DNA from: Zelonia costaricensis
Taxonomy: Eukaryota; Euglenozoa; Kinetoplastea; Trypanosomatida; Trypanosomatidae
Assembly (NCBI GenBank): GCA_030849075.1
Contig: JASAOO010003093.1
Location: 1 to 21,576 of the forward strand
Direction: 5' to 3'
Length of the DNA stretch: 21,576 nt
In this document: piece after piece, positions 9,152-16,900 of the stretch
Numbering within the stretch: the first letter of the stretch is position 1
How the letters are laid out: every line of letters begins with the position of its first letter
Notes under the pieces: generated by a model
What the model was told of the DNA's origin: nothing
What the model saw: the letters and a program-made list of their open reading frames with translations, nothing else
Databases searched by the model: none
Made by a program: the position numbers and the translations under genes

Positions 9152-10108
9152 CACCGTAGCAGCGCAGCGACCCTGCCTACCCGTTCCTCTATCGGTCGCA
9201 CCTCACCCTTCCCCACAGTGTCTTTCGGTTTTCCTGTGCTGCACTTCTTACCCGAACCCCTCTCTTCACGACGAACAGGCACACACTCGCGCACACGCAA
9301 CCACGCGCACTTGCACGCCGCCTGTGCTGGCCCCTCGTTTCCCAATCCGCTCCCCGCCCCATCGCGCTTATCGAGGTGGGAGGCTGCTCTCTGTATACCT
9401 ACCACATTTCCACCTCCCCCTCCCTCCCCCTCCATCGCCCTCACCCAACCCACCGGGTGCTGCTGCTGCTGCTCCTGCCGCTTCAGGAGAGAGTCGATAT
9501 CCTGCAGTGGGTCGAAGCTCGGAGTCGTGAGCGCAGTCGCACGTGCCTCTCACCGCACTCTGGCCCGCCTGCCTCCTCGCCTGCCCCCCATTCGCTGCCC
9601 ACCTCCTCTTTCCCTGAAGAAGGATTAGGATAGGAGGCTCAAGCGTACGAGTGCAGCGGCTGCCCGCGCGGCAGATACAGACGCACACACGAATACTCAC
9701 AATCCCTCCTCCTCCGAAGCTCTTCACGGGTTCGCCTGGAGGTGTGGTGGACGGCGCGTCCCTCCCCCCTTTAGGCTCTTCCTCCCGCCTCCCTTTTGCG
9801 TCGCCCCCCCCTTCTCCTCCGCGCTGTCCTTCGCTTCTCCTTGCTTCCTTTCGGGTCACAAGCCGTTCTGCTAGCGTGTCAACGCGAAACGCAGACACAC
9901 ACACGGAAGTGAGTGCCAGGTCCGGGGTGTTGGTGGGCCCGCCAGACCTGCTACCCGCTCCCCCTTTCCCTTCCCCCTCCCTGCTCCCTAGTTCGCCTGT
10001 TTTGTCTCTTCACCCCCTCCCCCCATTCACCAACATCACGGTCCGCCACCTTTACGTGTGTACTCTGACGTTTGTCGCCGTCACTGCTGTTCTCTTGCCC
10101 TGTGTGCG

Positions 10109-10124
10109 TGTGTGTGTGTGTGTG
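10109..10124. repeat. (TG)8 microsatellite
   Basis: This is a perfect TG run in a wider GT-rich patch (about 10101-10225) within the ATG-depleted region. Confidence 0.9.
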
Positions 10125-11306
10125 CTCATCTAAGCCGGCTTCTCTATCCCACTTCTTCGCGGGCTTGTGTTGTCGGGTGTGTGAGGGCGTGTGTGCGCGT
10201 GTGCGTGTGTTCGTGTCCCTGTCTGTGTCTCTTCCGTCTTGTCCACTTCACTCTCCTGTCTCGCAACTCGGGTAGATTCCAGTGCTCCGTAGCTGTTGGT
10301 GCCTCCCGGCCTCCTCTCCCCTCCTGTCTTTACTGTAGCTTTGTGTTCGTTGTTTTTCTTTTTCTTGCCTCTGGTGCGCGCGTTGGCGTACTGGACCGTG
10401 CCTTGACGGCTGCCTGCTCGTAGCAACCCATTCACACGTGTCGTCTGTCTGCCCCTCCATCTATCGGCGTGTGTGTGTGTGTGTGCGTGTAAGTGTAGTC
10501 CGCTCGCCGTAGACGGGAAGAGACGAAGCAGCCACCGCCCCTCCTGCCTTCATTTCTTCATAGTAGCTTCACCTCCTCCCGTCTTAGTTTCTCTCTTTCC
10601 CTCTGTCTCCTTCCTGCGCTCTGGATCGTCGCTGCGTCTAGCCACGCCTTGACGGCTTCTTTGTGCGCGCACGCACGCGCCTGCACCGGTGCCTCTTACT
10701 GGTATTCTGTTTGGCTCCGCTTGCACGCACTCTTCTGATTCTGGTACTGGTTTGCACCCCACTCACCCTTTTTCGTTTTCCGCGTTCTTTTCTCTCTCTG
10801 TGCGGGCTCATCGCGGAAGTGCTTCGCTTCCCTTCTTTACTTTCGTGCCGCACCCTGGCACGTGCCGCTTTGCTGTTTCTCTCTCACTACCCCCCCCCTT
10901 TCCCCTTTCTTCGCCTCTACTGCCGTCACAGACACGACACTCGCGAAGGAACGGGATCTCGTATTTCAAGGGCGTGCGTGGGTGCGTTCTGTCGATACAC
11001 ACGCCTCACAAGAAAGCGCGCGCGAATACGCACACCAGCGCGGCTGGAGGACAGTCGCGCTCTATCAATATCTTCACTGTCTATTCGACTTCACTGCCCC
11101 CCTTCCCTTGCCCTCTTCCCTTCCTTGACCTTCATCTCTTGTCGACCCGTGCTTGCCCCCTCGCCGCCCTTCTCTTCTTGCTCTCTGTTCGTCCCTTTGA
11201 TCCTCTCCGGGACCAAATCGCGTTTCCCGCACCGGCAGGCACACGCACGCTGACGTTATCTCGACTCCATACTCCTCTCTCACTCTCACACTCCTGTGTC
11301 TCCCAT

Positions 11307-11308
<2 letters not shown>

Positions 11309-11345
<37 letters not shown>

Positions 11346-11357
11346 TCCCACCTCCCG
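11309..11357. repeat. 7-base tandem repeat (ccgccca), G-rich on the minus strand
   Basis: Five perfect ccgccca units (11309-11343) are followed by cctccca and cctcccg. The opposite strand reads (tgggcgg)n, with regularly spaced GGG runs that could form a G-quadruplex on the template strand of transcription. Confidence 0.95.
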
Positions 11358-11622
11358 TTTCTGACCACGCCCTCCTCGTCGTTCGCCCTCGCAGCGCTTT
11401 CGGTCTGACTTCTCGGCTGTCGTTTGCGTCTTCGGCGCGTCTGTGTTGCGCCACCCCTTCTGCCGCTCCTCGGTCTCTTTCTGTTGGCCTCCCTTGCGCT
11501 CTCTTGTTCCCACTCTACTCGAGGAAAAAAGAGGGAGGCGACGTGGACGAGCCCCCCCCTCCCCTCCCCACACCGCCTCGGCGTTGCTCTGTTTGTCTTT
11601 GTTTTTCCTTTTCTCGTCTTCC

Positions 11623-11624
11623 AG
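11623..11624 (+). promoter_or_regulatory. Predicted trans-splice acceptor AG
   Basis: A T/C-rich tract at about 11588-11620 (ending ctcgtcttccag) precedes the AG. It is one of several acceptor-like sites inside the ATG-depleted region. Confidence 0.3.
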
Positions 11625-11824
11625 CATCTGTGTTGTCTTCACCACCTCCCACCCCCTTCCTCACTCCCATCCCCATTGCCATCTTCACCTCCCCCTTTCT
11701 CCCTCCCATCTTGAACTCGCCCCAGTACAGAACTCAATACAGCTCCTCGAGCAGGAAAACCTCGGCCTGTTCGACCTCTTCTCCGCCCCCCCCTGGCTTC
11801 TCTTCTGTTTTTTTTCTTTTTTTT

Positions 11825-11826
11825 AG
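11825..11826 (+). promoter_or_regulatory. Predicted trans-splice acceptor AG
   Basis: The AG follows an almost pure T run (about 11807-11824), which is a strong polypyrimidine tract. Confidence 0.35.
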
Positions 11827-12128
11827 GTTCTGGGCCCTCCGCCCACTTGTGATCTTCACCGCTTGCTTTTGGCCCCTTTTCCCTCCTCCCTCCTCCCTTC
11901 TCTCGCTTCGCCGTGTCTCTCTCACTCTCGTCTTGTTTGCCTCCCGCCCACCCCAGTGTCGTGTCGTGTCGTCTCGCCCCGCCCCGCCTCTCTCTCCTTC
12001 TCCTGTGTCTCGCTTTCGGCGCCCTTCCCCCTCCCCACTCCCAACTCTCTGCCTTCTCTACACGCCTCACTTGATCGTCGTCTTTCCGCTCCCTCTCACT
12101 TTTTGTTTTTGTTTGCCTGTGGCGCTGC

Positions 12129-12130
12129 AG
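12129..12130 (+). promoter_or_regulatory. Predicted trans-splice acceptor AG
   Basis: A T/C-rich tract at about 12079-12120 precedes ggcgctgcag. The downstream sequence stays ATG-free up to 13432. Confidence 0.3.
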
Positions 12131-12197
12131 GTGGCAACAGAGTGCGGTGTCTCCTTCGGCCGTGTAATCCGTGCACGCCTCCCCATCAGTGTGTGTC

Positions 12198-12221
12198 TGT
12201 GTTTGTGTTTGTGTTTGTGTT
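12198..12221. repeat. (TGTGTT)4 tandem repeat
   Basis: Four perfect hexamer units lie in a T/G-rich patch of the ATG-depleted region. Confidence 0.9.
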
Positions 12222-12407
12222 CGTTTTTTCTCGATCTGCACGACGTCTCCGCGAACGCACTAACTCCACCGTCGGCATTGTTTTTCTCCATCATTCCTTT
12301 CCGGTTGGTGTGCCTTTTCTCTTCTCTCACGCGCGTGTGTCTGTTCGTGTTTGCGCGTGTGTGTGTGTGTGTTTGCGCGTGTGTGTGTGTCGGCGTGTGC
12401 GGTTAAG

Positions 12408-12625
12408 CTGCGCTTCTATTTTTGCGAGACTTTGCCATCCGGCGCACCGCCAGTGTCGGAAGCGCCGGCAAGATACGCATCAGTGTCGATCCCGGGGGAA
12501 GGGCCCATTTATCATAGAGGGAAAAAACAGTCTGCCCCCAGGAGAGCGCCCTCGTTGAACACTTGACGCGTGTGTCTCAGCATCGCCCGGTGACCAGCGA
12601 GGGTGCGGCACTAACCTGGTCTCCT
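12408..12625. other. Mixed-composition island in the ATG-depleted region
   Basis: About 220 bases, roughly from the ggttaagctg after the GT-rich patch to the T run near 12631, have balanced purine content and look non-repetitive. This contrasts with the C/T-rich surroundings. No tRNA, snoRNA or protein signature could be recognised. It could be a conserved leader element, a repeat fragment or nothing special. Confidence 0.3.
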
Positions 12626-12649
12626 GTGCTCTTTTTTTTCTTTGTTGTG

Positions 12650-12652
<3 letters not shown>

Positions 12653-12694
<42 letters not shown>
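12653..12694. repeat. (GT)21 microsatellite
   Basis: Twenty-one uninterrupted GT units make this the longest dinucleotide run in the window. It lies 78 bases before the acceptor candidate at 12772-12773. Confidence 0.97.
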
Positions 12695-12696
<2 letters not shown>

Positions 12697-12771
12697 ATTC
12701 GGCCCGGTGTCTTCTTTCTGATCTACTCGCTCTAAACCCCTTCTCCGCTTTTGTTCTTTTTTTCTTTTCGC

Positions 12772-12773
12772 AG
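12772..12773 (+). promoter_or_regulatory. Predicted trans-splice acceptor AG
   Basis: A textbook tract (12740-12769, ending tttcttttcgcag) precedes the AG. A leader from here to 13974 would be about 1.2 kb and holds just two ATGs, each closed at once or after one codon. Confidence 0.45.
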
Positions 12774-13432
12774 GAGCGTTCGACGCTGCTGGCAGCTGCT
12801 GTGCAGAGGACCAAGAAAGTTGGGCAGTGCAGACGTCAGCGTCTCTACCCCTTCTCCTGCGGTCTCTTCAGGATTGTACAGCCGGCTGTGTGTGCGTGTG
12901 TGCGGGATCGACGTGCGCTGTTTGCGCATCCAACAGACATCGGCGGCGAGCGCCTGCTCTGTAGACTACACAGGCCCGCCCTGCGACCTCTTTCGCCCTC
13001 CCCGCTTTCCCCCGTCACAAGCGCCACTGCCGCTACGCGGAGCTCGTGTCCTCCAGTAGGCCCGAGCGGTCCCTTCGCCCTCACCTCTGCCTCCTCTGTC
13101 ACCCACGCGCTTCTTTACTCCGCGTTTCTTCTCTTGCTGTTTTTTTTTTTCTGGGGGGCTCGACTCGTGCGTACTAGAGGCACCATCTACGGTGGAACGA
13201 AAGCACGCACGGACGTACCGTGCTGCGGCAGCGCGTTCTCCTCCAACGTCTGTGCCCCTCCGTTCCACGCCCCTAGCGCTTACTCAAACACGCACGGCAT
13301 CACACACATTTACGCCTGGTTTGTGCTTTAGTGTTTTCCCCCTGGTGTGTGTGTGTGTGGCCTGCGTGCTGTCGAGTTGCGTGTGTCTGCGTTTCCGCGT
13401 GCTTTTCTTCTTCCTCCCGCCTGTGTGCGTTT

Positions 13433-13438
13433 ATGTAA
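13433..13438 (+). promoter_or_regulatory. Start-stop upstream element (ATG-TAA)
   Basis: This is the first ATG after the 4.4 kb ATG-free stretch, and it is followed immediately by TAA. It is a minimal upstream ORF if the transcript includes it. Functional relevance is inferred. Confidence 0.4.
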
Positions 13439-13836
13439 AGGGTGTGCTCACGTGGACCTGCTCTTACTTGGTTTGGTGGGCGCCTTTTGCGGAGTCTTCG
13501 CAGAGGTGTGTGAGGATCCACTTGCGCGCGAGTGCTCGACTCGGGTGGCGAGGCCCACCCTCATTCTCACTTTTCCCACCTTCTCGACTACCTCTGTAGT
13601 CTTCCTCTCTCTCTCTTCCCATACGCGCGTCGCTCCTCCCATCCTCCTCTCCCCGCGTCCGCTTTCCACTCCACATCTTCTCACTCTCTCGTTGTCAAGC
13701 GATCGGGACCCCGACTGCCGTGCTGCGTCGTGGGTTTCTCTGCTTCTGCCGCACCGTGGCTGTCGTCTCTCTCTCATCTAGTGTGTGTTCTCACGTGGAC
13801 GTGCGCTCCCGTCTCTGTACCTCGCTCGCTGTCTTT

Positions 13837-13845
13837 ATGCACTGA
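13837..13845 (+). promoter_or_regulatory. Two-codon upstream ORF (ATG-CAC-TGA)
   Basis: This is the last ATG before the kinase start, closed after one further codon. It would be spliced away in transcripts using the acceptor at 13920-13921. Confidence 0.35.
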
Positions 13846-13919
13846 CAGTCACTGCTGCTGACCTTTGCCCTACCCTCCTCCCTTCCGTTCTTTTCCTTTT
13901 TTTTGGTTTCTGCCTGTTG

Positions 13920-13921
13920 AG
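13920..13921 (+). promoter_or_regulatory. Predicted trans-splice acceptor AG (proximal to the kinase)
   Basis: A strong T/C tract (about 13863-13917) precedes the AG in tgttgagg. The leader would be 53 bases, ATG-free and extremely C-rich. This is the likely main acceptor if the kinase has a conventional short leader. Confidence 0.45.
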
Positions 13922-13942
13922 GTTTCGTCCCCCCCCCCCTCA

Positions 13943-13961
13943 CCCCACCCCACCCCACCCC
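13943..13961. repeat. Four CCCC runs spaced by single A, just before the kinase start
   Basis: CCCC runs at 13943-13946, 13948-13951, 13953-13956 and 13958-13961 follow a run of 11 C at 13929-13939. The minus strand therefore has at least four closely spaced GGGG runs, a strong G-quadruplex candidate on the template strand, 14 bases upstream of the ATG. Confidence 0.9.
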
Positions 13962-13974
13962 TGCTGTACTGTCG

Positions 13975-16900
13975 ATGTCAAGCAGCGACCTCTTCACGAC
14001 GGTGTACCACAGCTCGGAGTCGTCGGCCAAGGCCCTCTCCTCCACCCTCACCGATGCCTACGTCTTTGGCGGCTCCACCGCCGCGGCCTTCGCGGCTCCG
14101 CTGATGTCCGGCTCCGAGTACGGCGCGGAGCAGGACCCCGGCGCGACCGCGGTGCCTGCTGCTGCGAGCTGGCCCCCGATACCGCCGCCGTTGCGGAGCC
14201 CCACGGCGCAGACGCGGGCCTTCTTCGAAGGCACCGTCAATGGGGACGAGGAGAGCGGCGGCGGCGGCGATGCCGGCGAGCCCGCTGGTGGTGTTCGCGG
14301 CAGCAGCGGCCGCGCCCCGGCCTCACCGCCGTCCGTCGTGGACCGACGAGAAATGTCGCTGGCGGACATCTCGCAGATGCGACTGGAGGGGTGCCGTACG
14401 CGGCACACACCCATGGCCTCCTCCCTGCGCGTGAGCGGCAACGGCCCAGTCAAGACCACGTTGACGTCTCCCCTCCTCAGCACCATGGGCCGCGCGCGGA
14501 GCTTCGTCTCGCTGCCCGGCGACCTCGTCTTCGCCCCTCCGGCCATCACGCCCGCGGCACCGGTGTGGTCGTCACTGATGGTCTCGGGCCGCTCCGCACG
14601 GCGTCACTCGAGCATCTCGTCGCTGCACATCAACGCGCTCGACACGTCCATGGCAATTCTGGAGCACATGGCACACGACACGGCGATCCGGATGGAGGCG
14701 CTGCGCAGCTCGCAGTCCGTCGGCAGCAGCACCCCGCCCGCCGCCGCCTCGCTCGTGCCGTCGAAGGCGCCGACGCCGCTGCCTGTGACGCAGCACTTCG
14801 TGCGGCCCACCAACGGCTTCTGCAGCGCCTATCCGCAGCAGTGCAACAACCCGATGTCGTTCGGCGACAGCGGCAGCGACCAACCTGCATCGCTCCTGCA
14901 CACGGCGCACACCCGCACCTACACCCGCACGTCCGACTCGCCGTCGCCCGTCAACTCGTTGTCAGAGTCGGAGCTGCGCGGGGCCCACCTGCGGCCCAGC
15001 CACATGGCCCGCACCGCTCCGCAGCAGCCCTCCTCGGCGGGGCTGCTCGGCGGGTCCAGCGCGGAGCGCGACGCTCTAGAGTGCTTCCGTGGCCCTTCTC
15101 CGCCCCCGAACGGCGAAAGCGGCGACTACTCCGGCGTGCGGCGCGCACTGAACAGCATCACCAGGCTGTGCTCCCCGCCACTGCCGCCCAAGGACCCGGC
15201 GAACCTCCTCGAGATGCTCCGCAGCGGGACCTCCTTCAGCGGCGGCGCACCACCGTCGCCACAGCAGCCGCGCGACGTCAGCGTGTACAACCACGACTTC
15301 CAGCAGATTGTGCCGCTCGAGGTGAAGGAAGCGCTGAAGCGCAACATGCGCCCCATCTGCGAGGACGACGAGGACGAAGACGACGCGCTGCTGTCCGACG
15401 GCCTCAGCGGGCGCACGCCACCACCGCAGTCGCAGCACTCGACGCCGCCGCCACCGCTGTCCACCTTCACCTACGTGCCTGCCACCAACGTTGACGGACA
15501 CTTTGGGGGCGGCACCCCGTCGTACACCCGCAACGCCACCGCCGGCTCTGTGGCGTCGGCCCGGTACGGCGACACCCCGTCGGGCTTTTCCCCTAACGGG
15601 TTCGAGCGTGCCCCGTACGGCGCCGCCGTTGCACCCGCGTCGTCTCCCGCCCCAGGCGCCGCCGTCGCGGCCACCTCGTTGATCGGCGCGGTCCACTCGG
15701 GCAGCGGCCCCGGTGGCAGCCGTGGTGCGGCCCCGATCCTGTACTCCAGCATCGGGGAGGTGGTGCAGTCGGTGCTCAGCACCAGCGGGATCGGGGTGCC
15801 CTTCCAGACGTGGCGGTTCCCAAGCCTTGGCAAGCCCACCACCGCCTCCGCGTCTATGCGTCAGCCGTCGCTCGGCGATGGGGAGGACGAGGGCGAGGAG
15901 GAGGCGGCGGCGGTCGCTGCCTGTCCGGCTGCGGCGGCTGCGGACGCCGCGGGGGGCGCCGGCGCGGCTCTCGAGGTGATCTTGCCCCTCACGTCGCCGC
16001 CGCACTTCAGCTCGTCGGACTCGGCGCGGCAGGTGGCGAGCCGCGCCTCGGACAACACTACCCACACCACCCGCGCCACCCTCACCTCCGGCTCGCGGCA
16101 GAACGCGAGCAGCGAGTGGCCGGTGGAGCTGCACAGCGGGCTACACACGTCGGGCAAGCAGACGGCGCTGTCAGCCATCACCACGTCGTCGTCGGCAGCC
16201 GCCGTGTCGCCGGCCTGTGACACCGGCGTGTGTGGCTCGTCGCTCTCCTCCGGCATCGACCGTCCGCACCACGCCGTGTCCGTCAGCGGCGGCAGCCCAA
16301 GCCCCTCCCAGGCGGGGGCCGGCCACCTCTTCCACCTCCCCGTCCTCGCCCCAAACTCGCCGCCATTGCCCGGCGGCACCTTCGGCGCCGGCGCCGACGA
16401 AGGCTACAACCGCAAGCTGCAGATGGTGTACACCGTGTACGAGCGCCTCCTCCGCCCGCGCGGTCTGCCGCCGCCGCCACCGCCGGCTGCGTCGACAGCG
16501 CCGTCAGAGCGGAACTCGCTGCAGGCGCCTGCCATGGCCGCCTCCACACACAGCGGCCCGCTCCCCGCCATGAGCGCGGCAGGGGGAGCTTCCTTATCCG
16601 CGTCGGAAGCGGCGAGCCGCGGCGCCTTCTCGCCGTCCATGTCATGCTCCGGTGCGCTGGGCCGCTCGGCCGGCTACTACAGCTTCGGCACCCGCATCAG
16701 CCTCAGCCACCCCAACCGGCAGACGCTGCCACGCCAGTTTGTGGGCAGCACCTCGAACTTGCACACGCTAATTTGGTCGCCGCGGACGGCCGTGCTCGGC
16801 GGCCCGCTGCCAGTGGAGGTCTCCGGCGGCATCGGCAACGTCAGCGGCCCACACGACGGCGCCTCGCTCACCGCGACCTCCTCGTCCGCAGCGAACGCGC

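Larger units (their letters stand above)
9000..13974 (+). promoter_or_regulatory. Very long ATG-depleted region, probable 5' leader of the DYRK/YAK kinase mRNA
   Basis: By reading, no ATG occurs on the + strand from 9000 to 13432, and only two short closed ones occur up to the kinase start at 13975. CAT (about 35) and GAT (about 20) are not avoided, so composition alone does not explain it. The depletion begins close to a strong acceptor candidate (C/T-rich 9030-9149, AG 9150-9151). A transcript spliced there would have a leader of about 4.8 kb. Further strong acceptor candidates inside could yield shorter ATG-free leaders. GTG, CTG and TTG are abundant, so avoidance is specific to ATG. No frame on either strand has coding character; the longer ones are low-complexity or begin at non-ATG codons. 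Confidence 0.6.

Noticed and set aside
8672..9628. 318-codon + strand frame after lipoyl synthase
   Set aside because: It starts with GTG, runs through C/T-rich spacer, has no domain, and its only ATGs lie in the flank before 9000.
11639..12241. 200-codon minus-strand frame rich in Lys/Arg/Glu/Gly
   Set aside because: It is the complement of a pyrimidine-rich spacer. It is low-complexity with no family resemblance and lies opposite to the transcription direction of all genes here.
12460..12520. tRNA-like T-arm wording (tcgatcccggg) in the mixed island
   Set aside because: No acceptor stem, D arm or anticodon arm could be paired around it.
11504..12558. Overlapping + strand frames of 231 and 300 codons
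   Set aside because: They start with non-ATG codons and consist of Pro/Ser/Leu/Phe and Cys-Val repeats expected from C/T- and GT-rich DNA.
15076..16134. 352-codon minus-strand frame inside the kinase gene
   Set aside because: It is an antisense shadow of GC-rich coding sequence with Arg/Gly-rich low-complexity product.
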